NCBI GenBank assembly: GCA_017654735.1
Contig: JADPYG010000088.1
Span: forward strand, 3,100,001 to 3,164,000
DNA: 64,000 nucleotides
Origin: Vishniacozyma victoriae
Lineage: Eukaryota > Basidiomycota > Tremellomycetes > Tremellales > Bulleribasidiaceae
Reading direction: 5' to 3'
The notes under the pieces were generated by a model. The model did not search any database, had not been told where the DNA came from, and saw nothing but the letters and a program-made list of their open reading frames with translations. Each line of letters starts with the position of its first letter. The stretch's first letter is position 1. The translations under genes and the position numbers were made by a program. Shown here piece by piece: positions 11,677-21,619 of this stretch.

Positions 11677-13052
11677 AACTCAAACTCAAACGTGAGTCAT
11701 CTCCTGGTATGGCAGCTAATGGTAGCTACCGAGAAGACAGCGGCAGGACCTTCCAGGCCGCCAACGATCATTACATTGTAAGCTCCCCTTTCATCCTGGA
11801 CTGGACAAGAGCTGACATTAGCTTCCTGCCGGTATGTCCTGAACCGGATCCCTAGCTGATATCAGACAACAGAGAATTTGCTCGATTGGATGCTCAGCAC
11901 CACGCTATCAAGCTCACCCAGGGTGATGTGAACTATCTCGCTCCGCTTGCCGAGCTCCTCAATACCGAGTCTGCAGATGGATCCGAGAAGCAGGTGTTGG
12001 ATGTAGGATGCGGGTCTGGTATCTGGTATGTTCAACGATTTTTCTCCGTGAATCAAAGCTAATGATTAGGATCGTCGAACTGGCAGCCGAATTCCCCAAG
12101 GTCTCTTGTCTCGGTATCGACCTCGCTCCCAATTGGGCTGGGAGGCCTGAAGTCCCCAGCAACGCAAAGTTCGAACAATGTAATGCTGTCGAGGGTATCC
12201 CCTACCCCGACAACACATTCGATGTTGTCCATTCCAGGCTTCTGGTCTCTGGTGTAAGTCCCCTCCCTTTCCCGGTGCATCACTGACATGTAGATCCGAG
12301 ACTGGAAGACCTTGATGAAGGAGATGATCCGAGTCCTCAAGCCCAATGGGATCATTGTATCAATCGAGACGTCTGCTACCTGGCCCGTCCTCCCCAACAC
12401 CAAGGAGGTCAAGGAGGTCTTGCCTATCGAAGAAGCCCGAGTTCGAGCTCCTGGTCATGTACTCTTTGTGGAGAAGATGGGACAGTGAGCCCCAATCCCT
12501 ATTGGTGTGGATTCCTGCTGATGGGTAGAGCTGCTATCGGCCATGGAATGGACCCTGATTGTGGTACTATCACCATTCCGGCCCTCATGACCGACGAGTT
12601 TGGACTCAAAGATCACATCAAGATCGACTACAATGTCCCCTTCTGGGAATGGCCCGAGAGTAAGTTATCTCGTAATATCTCCATGATTCATGCTAATGAA
12701 CATAGATGCTCTCCTCAAGAAAGCTGGGTATGTGACAAACGATGTACAGTATCTCGAGAAATTTAGCTAATTCACTAGTCAATCGATGAGACACGATGCT
12801 GAAGAGTTCCCCGACGTAAGTCCTTACAAACATGCGCATATACGATACTGACTATCAGACCCTCGCTGCACTTATCATGCACGGTGCTAAATTGACCCAG
12901 GAGGAATACAACCCTATCAAACAAGGTTTCCTCGATTGTATTGGTAAAGAAGGATGCTACACTGTAAGTCCTCCTTGTCACGCCGGACGTTTGCTGATCA
13001 TTAGGCTATGTCGTACCACTACAACTATGCTGTCAAGAAGAGTGTGGTTTAG
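11666..13052 (+). CDS. LaeA-like SAM-dependent methyltransferase, copy 2
   Basis: Second paralogue. From ATG 11666 (MESETQTQT) it splices into TYREDSGRTFQAANDHY, then the domain entry with ARLDAQHHAIKLTQG. SAM motif I is VLDVGCGSGIW, followed by IVELAAEFPKVSCLGIDLAP, a DVVHSRLLVSGI strand and MIRVLKPNGIIVSIET. The C-terminal part reads DCGTITIPALMTDEFG, then a WEWPENALLKKAG region, and ends NYAVKKSVV at TAG 13050-13052. Every intron is canonical and the frame is intact throughout, so this copy should be functional. It shares with copies 3 and 4 the LAP-W acidic-strand context and the NAVEG/NVVEG segment, making it closer to them than to copies 1 and 5. Its N-terminus is shorter than in copies 3-5, and an overlapping uORF precedes it. 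Confidence 0.75.
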
Positions 13053-14399
13053 TTTGCTTTCTGCTATCAGGCAGAAGTCGGGCTCCAACTTTGTCTTTTA
13101 TAAATGTCTTCATGCAAATGCTGTCTCACAGTTTCACATCATCGATGACTGGCTGTGTCCCCGTCTCTTCTCTTCAGCTAGCGCAGATTACAAACACGGC
13201 ATTGACGCCTCATAAACCCCGATTGAAGAACAAGCGTCGACGACCAGGCCTCAACTTTACACTCTTGGTAGTCCAGGGGCCACGCCAGACTTTTTGCCGT
13301 TCAGCTTGTAAGATCGTTAATTATCGATCATAGGGTCAGCTGTCAGTCAGCGTCGAAAACCTTCTTGACCACGTACGGCTCGTAGACGGAGTTGACATTT
13401 CATCCAAAATTCCCGGTTGACGATCGCTACTCTTGCGCATACACACAGGGCGCTATCACACGATACAACATCGCTCTTTCATACTGGGCAATGGAAAGTC
13501 TCAACAATCTGACCGGAGTGGTTCTTCCCCCTGATCATCAACATGTACCGAATGACTCGTCTCACCGAAATCAGGCGAGAAACGAAAGCATGGGGCGACG
13601 AGGGTCTCATGATATCGTGGCTGACGCTGAGCAGCTCGAAGTTCAGCTTCAGGCAGAAAAAAAACTTATGGACGAAATGGTACAAGGTGAGTGGGTCGTG
13701 TTTGGCTACTGCCTGGGCTGAGGAGTAGTCAAAACATCTCTTGCATCTCATCGATATCTTCACGAAGCTTTTCGCATACCTTGCCTGATCTCGCTGCTCA
13801 CCTACGTTCTCGTGGTTCCAGCCACCTCTTTACCAATCAGGCTCTTGGTGAGGCAGTCTCTTTCACTGCTAGAGCGGATGTATCATCAAGCCCTACCAGG
13901 ATTTTGCTCGGCTCATTGGGTGACTTTCGTCACCGCGACATGCTGCGCGAGCGAGAAGACGAATGATGAGAGCCTCACCGATTGCGAGCGCGTAGAGCGG
14001 CTCTATGACGACACCATATACGTACTGCTCATGTCTAAAGATTAAGCTAAGCGAAGTAGTGAGGAGCTGGCTTTCGCAAACACATAACGAAGTCGGGTCG
14101 TCCCTCAAGAGATTTGGAAGCGGAATCAGGGCGGCAAGGTATTTATTGACTGGCTAGATATCGTCAAGGAGTGGGACTGGCAGCTTTGGCTCGTTGAGGG
14201 CCTTGTTTCGTTATAGGGAAATAGTGTCCAAGGTACTCAATTTAGGTTGAAACTAAGCTACTTTGGGTCATGCACACAAACACAAAATTTGAGTTTGCTT
14301 CTGAGTTTGTGTGGATCACTTTGAAGGAGGTACCAGAGTTGAGCTAACTACTTCTGACCGAGCTGCAAGCTATGACCTTCATCTTATACTACATACATC
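13053..14399. other. 1.35-kb gap with no supported gene
   Basis: This is the largest gap in the methyltransferase array. Several short plus-strand frames overlap here (13091-13333, 13392-13721, 13691-13966), with protein-like stretches such as TRYNIALSYWAMESLNN, then LPLIINMYRMTRL in another frame. I could not splice them into one model or match them to a family. The simplest reading is a decayed gene or inserted remnant, but plain non-coding DNA is possible. A phrase-level repeat of AAATTTGAGTTTG type lies near 14285-14310. Confidence 0.3.
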
Positions 14400-15991
14400 A
14401 TGAGTCTCCCATTTACTCCAGACGCCAAGGAAACGATAAACCCCCCTGCTATACCAGCCACACCCGACCTAAATGGAAGAAAGTCACCAGGGTCCGAATG
14501 TGAGTCTCAACTTCCGGCGATCCTTTGGCTTACCTGATAACAGCTACCATGTCTACCGCTTTCTCGTTCACAAGCACTATGGAGCATCGGACGTGAGGAT
14601 ATCGCAGACGCGGTTGAGGTAGAGAGCTGAGACTGTAGCTACCGGGAGGATAACGGCAGGATCTTCCAGGCTGTCAGCGATGATTACGGTGTAAGTTCAA
14701 CCACTTCCATGACACTCAATGCTGACCTGTAGCTTCCTGCAGGTACGAGTAGGCTGGTCCATCTCAATGCTGATAGTCAGACGAGAGAGAGTCAACGCGA
14801 CTCGACGTTCAACATTTCGCTTTTAGAGCGGCTCAGATGAACAAGAACTACATGGCTCCTGTCGATGAGCATTTGAAGTCCAAGTCAAACGGAGACGAGG
14901 GCACAAAGAAAGTGTTGGACATTGGCTGTGGATCCGGCATTTGGTGGGTACTTGACTACACAGACTAAGGCATCAGGCTGATGAGTGCAGGCTTGTCGAA
15001 ATGGCCAGAGAGTTCCCGGAAGTCTCTTTTCTCGGCCTTGACTTGGCACCAACATGGAATGACCGGGTCGACGTACCCGCCAACGCAGTCTTTGAGCTAT
15101 GCAATGTGGTAGAGGGTATAACATGTCCCGATGAGACTTTCGATGTCGTCCACTGCCGAGCGTTAATGGGAGGTGTAAGTGGTGTTCCTGCCCATGTAAA
15201 GCCGAGGCTGATGACAGGTACGAGACTGGGCTAGCTTCATCAAGGAACTGATTTGAGTTCTCAAACCGGGAGGATTACTATTATCTGTCGATGGCTCGAC
15301 GAACTGGCCCATCTTCGACAAGGTGGACGATTTCAACACTCAACTTCTTCCCGAGCAAGCCATGGAAAGAGCTTCCGGCTTCTGTCGTCTCCTTGAGAAG
15401 CTCTTCGAGTAAGTCATAACTGTCTAGTCTTGACTGACTAGTAGGGCAATGACTTTACGAGGATTGAAGCCGGATTGTGGCAGTTCAGTCATACCCGGCT
15501 TGATGGAATACAACAAGGCATTAGGGGGTTTCAGGCGAGTAGATGTGATTGTTCCATTCTGGGGCTGGGCCACGAGTGAGTGTCTTTCGCGATCAGCTAC
15601 ACGCCAGGACTGACACCTAGACCCTCTACTACGAAAGGCTGGGTGAGTAACATTCCGCGGAGCTGTATTGACATCAGAACAATTATGGTCGATGATACCA
15701 AGGAAATCCCCGAGGTATGTTCGATCTTTAATCGCCCAGGTCAACGCTGATGTCAGACTGCTCGACTGCTCATCATGGACGCTTGTGGAATCACCAAGCC
15801 CGATTACGATGAGTTGAAGAAGGGCTGGCTGGAATCCATTGGCAAGCCAGGTGCTTATTCGGTAAATCCCAATTCATGTGTCATGTACACTATCAGTCGA
15901 TCACACTAACTCTTAGGCAATCACCGTACACCATAACTGGGCGTTCAAGAAGGTTGATTTCGGAGATGCATCCGAGATCACCGGGATTTGA
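14400..15991 (+). pseudogene. LaeA-like methyltransferase, copy 3, with in-frame TGA
   Basis: Third paralogue. The start MSLPFTPDAKE splices through STMSTAFSFTSTMEHRT into YREDNGRIFQAVSDDY. Then come RLDVQHFAFRAAQ, motif I VLDIGCGSGIW, MAREFPEVSFLGLDLAP and NVVEGITCPDETFDVVHC. At 15254-15256 the frame reads KELI-TGA-VLKPGGLLLSV where copy 2 has MIRVLKP, so an arginine CGA has become TGA. The rest stays open and conserved through DCGSSVIPGLMEYN, LLIMDACGITKPDYD and HHNWAFKK to TGA 15989-15991. No intron seen in the sisters would remove the stop. The truncated product would keep the SAM site but lose the C-terminal third. This is either a very young pseudogene, a readthrough case or a sequence error. 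Confidence 0.65.
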
Positions 15992-16223
15992 GTGGATCGT
16001 GCTTCCTTAGTTCTGATGTTGCTTCTCCCGTGTTTACTTTATTATGAATGCCTTTATGATTCGGTGGCTCGAGTGTGTTTTGTATTTCGGGTCCCTACAA
16101 GAAGCCAAAGCGAACCCTGTCCTCCGGCGTACCTGGACGTCCGAGCTCACGACCGGGCAGAGATGACTCAGGATCTTCAATCCTCTTCTACCCACCTGAC
16201 TACGCACAATTGAATCAAATCAA

Positions 16224-17796
16224 ATGCAAGGAAGTCAACCGGGCAGCGATGTAGGAGAGGAGGAAATCATCGTAGAAGATCCTCTCAAGAATACAACCAT
16301 AAGTAGGGCAGCAGGGGGCAAAGCTTCAGATCAGGCTTGTAAGTTAAAGATCAATCTTATGCTCACCACTCAGCAATTGCATCCAGTGCCATGTCGTCCA
16401 CCTTCTCATTTCATAGCTCCATGGAGACTGCTACGTAGGTGATCCTAGAACCTTGTCAAGATGATGCTGACATATCAGCTATCGAGGTGAGTCAGTTATA
16501 CCCCTTGCGCTAACGAATAGAGGATGATGGAAGAATCTTCCAAGCTGCGACCGATGAATATGTGGTGAGTCAATTTCGTATTGGACGAGCGATTCTGCTG
16601 ACGCTACAGCTTCCCGCAGGTATGGTCTGATCGAGAGACAAGATCTGATCGGCAGATGACAGGGAGAAAGCTCGACTCGACATTCAGCACCAGGCCTTGA
16701 AGATCGTTCAAGGAAAGAAGAATTATATCGCTCCTATGGCCGACATCTTGAACAAGGGTACGAGTGAGGAGAGGCGAGACAGGAAGGTACTTGATATTGG
16801 CACAGGCTCTGGGATCTGGTACGCCGGTATAACATGCATGTAAAAGTGCTGACGATACCAGGGTGACCGAGATGGCAGAGGAGTTCCCAGAGGCTTCGTT
16901 CCTCGGACTCGACCTCGCCCCCGGTTGGTCCGATAGGTCTAAACTCCCCGATAACGTCGTCTTTGAGTTGTGTAACGTGGTGGAAGGCATTTCATGCCCC
17001 GACGAGACATTTGATATCATCCATGCTAGATCCATGCTTGGCGGAGTGAGTCTTTATTTCCCTTCGCTAAGTGTATGATTAGCTGACTCCTAGATCAAAG
17101 ATTGGGACGCATTCTTCAAGGAGTGTGTCCGACTCCTCAAGCCTGGAGGACTGATCGTCTCCTGCGATAACTCCCTTAGCTCTTCCACTTGGCCGTTGAT
17201 GAAGCGAGACGACATGGAATCGGAGATGCTACCCGAAGAAGCGATGGCCCTAGCTCCCGGCTTCATGCAGTTCATCGATGTTATGGGCCAGCAAGTCTTC
17301 TTCCATTTGATTACGGCACATCCTAATGATTCAGAGCGCTCACTGCTCGAGGACTTCACGCCGATTGTAACGTGGTGATACCCAAAGCAATGAGGGCGAA
17401 TCCCGAGCTCGAAAGACATTCCCAAAAGGACGTGAATGTACCACTCTGGGGTTGGCCGAAGGGTGAGCGTGTCTTTTCCTCACATTCGACTGATCCTAAC
17501 ATCTAGATCCATCCCTCCGAGAGGCTGGCGTCGTGATGCGAGACGATACCACCGAGATGCCCGACGTACGTACCCACTGGCGGCATTGCTGACGATCAGA
17601 CTGTCAAGCTCCTCATTGTCGACGGAATCGGTGTCACTGAGGAAAGATTCCAGAAGATGAAACAGGGCTGGTTGAAGGGATTTGAGAAGCCTGGTGTCCA
17701 CTCTGTGAGGCAATGACCCAGTGTATGACTTATGATCAGTCTTTGCCTTTCCACTACAATTGGGCTTACAAGGTGATGACTGGTGCCCCAAAATGA
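16224..17796 (+). CDS. LaeA-like SAM-dependent methyltransferase, copy 4
   Basis: Fourth paralogue. The start MQGSQPGSDVGEEE leads by splicing to SIASSAMSSTFSFHSSMETAT, an 8-nt exon, then DDGRIFQAATDEYV and LPADDREKARLDIQHQALK. Motif I is VLDIGTGSGIW, followed by MAEEFPEASFLGLDLAPGW, NVVEGISCPDETFDIIHAR and VRLLKPGGLIVS. A GC-AG intron (17291-17334) must be removed to restore ALTARGLHADCNVVIP, which aligns with copy 3 AMTLRGLKPDCGSSVIP; without it the frame stops at 17377. The C-terminus reads WGWPKDPSLREAGVVMRDD and ends AYKVMTGAPK. It is closest to copy 3, its neighbour (shared DETFD and NVVEGI segments), which supports local tandem duplication. The 3' end lies 116 nt before the DHH gene. 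Confidence 0.72.
16479..16486 (+). other. 8-nt microexon in methyltransferase copy 4
   Basis: CTATCGAG lies between a CAG acceptor (16476-16478) and a GTGAGT donor (16487). Joined to GCTAC before and AGGATGATGG after, it encodes T-Y-R-E-D-D-G, exactly the YRED.GR.FQA signature that copies 2 and 3 have in uninterrupted sequence. Skipping it would shift the frame. Confidence 0.6.
17291..17334 (+). other. GC-AG intron in methyltransferase copy 4
   Basis: The donor is GCAAGT after GGGCCA, the branch-like site is CTAAT, and the acceptor is TTCAG; 44 nt in all. Removal gives MGQALTARGL in frame with the sister copies. Position and phase match the GT-AG intron of copy 3 (GA|GTAAGT, ending 15445 or nearby). 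GCAAGT is the usual form of the minor GC donor class. Confidence 0.65.
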
Positions 17797-17912
17797 TGAC
17801 GTAGTGGTGTAGATAATAATGAATGTCGATCAAGTCCTAAGTAGTGCTTACGATGCATATAATAAGGTCATATATGTACATTTCAAGAAGGAGTCTGACC
17901 AGCATATACAGC

Positions 17913-19704
17913 ATGAGTACTACATTGAAGAGATCAATAAGCAAAGCATCATCTAGTGAGACAAGGTCTGAGTGGAACACAGGCTATGAGCTGATACATC
18001 AGGTCCGGTAAAGAAGAGACGGCGAGCGAGTTCTTCACCTGAATTGGTGGAGCTAGGATCGGAATGGCCAGAATGGCCGGCACCAGCTCATCAGATGGAA
18101 GCAGCAAGAAAGTTCATCCTGGATATGTAGGTCGAATTACCAGGCCCGTCTTGACGTCCAGTGTCGATCGTCGTCTATCAGTCTTGATTGTTCCGGACAA
18201 AGATGCCGACGGACTTTCTGGTGAGTTTACGACCTCAGCTAAAGCTCATAGCAGCTGGATCAATACTGCATCGGACACTCACTCATCTTGGTCATTCTGA
18301 AGATCTGATACGGGTACATCATCTTACAAAGGGAACAAATCTGCACACCGACGAGCAGAGGGAAAAGATGGAGGCGTATGACACCGACAAAGTGGTTGTG
18401 CTGGACCAGGGAAGTCGTCCAGGAAGATCTCTGGTTTCGGAGAAGGAGAAAGGCTCGAAGCGGGTCCTTATCGTGGATCATCACATGTCGGACGAAGTGA
18501 GTGCTTTGCATCCCGGAAACCTAGAGACTGATTACATAGTTTCCGGAGGGCGCCCAAGTCCTCACCGCTTGTCATACATTGCCGATAGCTACTGCGGCTC
18601 TGCTCACCTATCTTATGGTTCGACCTCTGCATACAGCTGTGAGGGAAAAGGAGAGCTGGAGAGCGGTGGTGGGTGCTACAGGAGATCTGGGACCAGTGAA
18701 ATGGGGAACGGGACCATGGCCAGCAGAACTAGGCCAGGTATTAAGAGCGTGAGTCCTTGTCGTAGTACGGCCTAGAGCCTAGCTCAGTATGAAGGCAGGG
18801 AACAAAGAACATATCTGAGGCTGTATCGGGCATAAACGCTCCCCGTCGAACAGCCGAGTACAATGGTGAGTCCATGTTAGTGTCTGGTAACGTCAGCTGA
18901 CATTCAGTGCCAAAAGCCTGGGACGTAAGTCTGTACACGTCAATGCTGAACATCAGCTGATGAGCAGATCATGCTCCAAGCAGACAATGCCGCTCAGGTA
19001 GCAAACAACGCCTTCTTGAAGCTGTGTCGGCTCGACGTCTCGCAAGAAACAGAGAAATGGGCCCGGACAGCACCTAAATTCGCAGCAGATGGTCGAGTAG
19101 CAGTCGTCACCGTCGACAGCGGCTTTCAGAGTAAGTCCTCCCCTTAGGATTTTGGTTATCGATCTGACTCGCAGTCCACCCTGTAATAGCCACACGCTGG
19201 GCCGGTAATCTTGGACGGAAAAGCAAGAAGCTCGTCATGGTCATGGTATGTCGAATCAAGCTTGCAACGAGAAGCTCACCATCAGTGCGCCAATATCGGA
19301 TTTCAGCCTGATCCAAATAACATCTCCTTCTCATGTCGAATTGCATCCAACCTTCGGTCATTACCGGAAGATGAGAAGCCGGACTTGATTGGCCTGCTAA
19401 AGGAATACGGGAACTCAATCGAGGGGTTCAGGGAGAGGGTCGGGGATAACTTTGCCCGGGGGCATAAGGAAGCTACAGGTGGGATAATCGCAAAGGTATG
19501 TCTTGAATCTCAAAGCTGTGCTGTCTCAAAACTGATATGTAGGCTGAATTTGATCTACTGCTAGAAGCAATGGGAGTTCCCAAGCCTGGGGCACCTTCGC
19601 CTAAAAAGATCAAAGAGGTCAAGCCAAAGGTCATTGACGCTGGGCAGAAGAACGATATCCGGTCCTTTTTCAGCGCCCCGGCCAAGAAGGAGGAGACGAG
19701 TTAG
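17913..19704 (+). CDS. DHH/DHHA1-family phosphoesterase with C-terminal PIP-box-like motif
   Basis: The start MSTTLKRSISKASS splices into a basic NLS-like run (PVKKRRRASSS), then WPAPAHQMEAARKFI. The DHH domain has motif I IVPDKDADGLSAAGS and the name motif VLIVDHHMSDEFPEG, with GATGDLGPVKWG further on. The DHHA1-like C-terminal domain carries ADGRVAVVTVDSGFQ, VIATRWAGNLGRKSK and ARGHKEATGG, corresponding to the GGGH..A.G signature of RecJ-type proteins. The tail after a Lys/Pro linker is QKNDIRSFFSAPAKKEE, with K-x-x-I-x-x-F-F resembling a PCNA-interacting peptide. DHHA1 proteins include RecJ, archaeal GAN nuclease and nano-RNases; Cdc45 is an inactive relative. The NLS and PIP-like tail suggest a nuclear DNA-linked exonuclease, which is inference. 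It sits inside the methyltransferase array but is unrelated to it. Confidence 0.72.
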
Positions 19705-19867
19705 ACACACACAAAAGTGTGTATGCATTACACTTGACAGGCACAAGCCACCACTCAAAGGATGCCTTCCTACAGTTCAATAACCCTGATGACCGAGCAA
19801 CAATAAGAATGGAACGCTGCCCCCACGATTTAGTGAACTTTCTTTACCGAGATTAGCTGATATAAGG

Positions 19868-21483
19868 ATGAGTAACATTACCGATTCTGATCTATCTTCT
19901 CCTATCCGACCCCTATCACCTTCAGATTGTACGTCATCACACAAGGTCTGAGCTGACGATAGCACATTTCTCAATCTCGACATCAATGGAAAGTCGAAAG
20001 TTTAGGGACGATAGTGGAAGACTGTATCAAGCTACCAACGGTGAGCTATTCGTGCTTCTAGATGTTACTATCAGCTGATACATAGACGAATACTCGGTAC
20101 GTCGAGGATAGATATCCGTGATCTACCATACTGATTCGTGTGATATAGCTTCCTGCCGGTGAGTGATCTCCTAATGAATGATGTTTACGAGCTGACAGGA
20201 TAGATGACGCTGAAGTTGAAGTGGGTGCCGAGCCTTACGACGTCCCAAATGGCTCATACTGACTGGTAGCGATTGAACGTCCAACACCGAGCTTTCCACT
20301 TCCTCCAGGGCGGCAAGAATTACCTCGCTCCCATCGATGCAACCCTCAAGGCCGTAGGGGATGACGATATGAGGATACTGGATATCGGTTGTGGTGAGCT
20401 TGCCCCAGCCGGACCTAAACAACTACTGACAGCAGGTTCTGGGATCTGGTGCGGCGACCATGATTGAAAGGCCCGAGTTGACGTTATCAGGAGCTTTGAA
20501 ATGGCCAAGGAGTTCCCGCATTTCCAACACGTTGTGAGTCCAGACCAAGCTACCATTCACCTCTCTGATCGGCAGGGCGTCGACCTCGTGCCGGTACAAT
20601 ACCTTGAAACTCCCGACAACCTCCAGTTTATCCTTGAAGACGTCACCCAAGGTCTCCCATACCCTGATGACTACTTTACGGTCTTGCATTCCAGGTTGAT
20701 GCTAGCCGGCGTAAGTCTCGTCATCTGCTGTTAGTGAACTATGGCTGATCGGAAGATCCGAGACTGGCCTTCATTCATAAAGGAATGCATTAGGCTCGTT
20801 CGACCTGGTGGATTGTTGGTTTTTGTGGATATGGAGGATTGTTTCAAGCTTGCCGAAGACATGAGTAGGGAGGAGAAAGACAGGATTGCTCCAGCCTATG
20901 CGAGGTGGTGTGAGCTGGTCGAGAAGTACGTCTTTAAATCTAGGTTGAGCTGCTAAGCTAACGATCCAGGGCGATGGACATTCGAAACATGGACGTTAGA
21001 CCTGCTGCCAAGACTATTTCGGATCTCCTCAATGTCCATAGTTCTATCGGAAAGGTGACGGTGGTGCCAAAGGCGCTACCTTTCACCCCCTGGAGTGACG
21101 GTGAGTCTCTTATATCAACTGACAAGAACCCGCTGATGTCTTATAGACCCTATTCTGAAGCAGACTGGGTAAGTAGTTGGAAGTCACACGGAGATGTACT
21201 GATCTAAAGGAACATCATGTTGCCCGACACTCAGGCTGTTCCGTCGGTAAGTGATGCCCTCACCATAAAACATACATGGTCGCCCGCTTATGAAAGACCT
21301 TGAAGCTGCTCATTACCGATTCCTGTGGTATTTCCGATACCGAGTACGCCAAGATCTCCGAAGATCTGCTCGAGGAGTTCAAGAAGCCAGAAGTGCATCC
21401 TGTCAGTACATTGGTGCCGAAGGGGGAAAAAGGCTGACCCTCAGATCGCCCCTCTAAGTCACATCTGGGCAACCAAGCTCTGA
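19868..21483 (+). CDS. LaeA-like SAM-dependent methyltransferase, copy 5
   Basis: Fifth paralogue and the most diverged in its second half. The start ATG at 19868 (MSNITDSDLSSPIRPL) splices into FSISTSMESRKFRDDSGRL, then YQATND, a short intron-bounded EYS, LPAD and NVQHRAFHFLQGGKNYLAP. Motif I is ILDIGCGSGIW, broken by two introns: one after GCG, one inside the Trp codon. Next are MAKEFPHFQHV, an intron, GVDLVPVQYLETPDN and VLHSRLMLAGI. The DWPSFIKECIRLVRPGG block follows. The tail reads LKLLITDSCGISDTEYAK and ends SHIWATKL. All junctions are GT-AG and no stop interrupts the frame. It is separated from copies 1-4 by the DHH gene. The 3' end converges with the FAD oxidoreductase gene 136 nt away. 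Confidence 0.72.
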
Positions 21484-21619
21484 AACGGTTGTCCTGCCGT
21501 TTCTCGATTTGACTGATGTTATCTTACACTTTCATACCTAATATGTATGTTCATATCACAACAAGGTGGAACATGCTCCGCAAGATGGAAGTATCTCAAG
21601 CGTTTTACGAATACTAAAT

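Noticed and set aside
18541..18775. Extension of a DHH-gene frame through 18775 on the plus strand
   Set aside because: It reads through an intron. The DHH domain continues in another frame after the splice near 18500-18540 (FPEGAQVLTAC).
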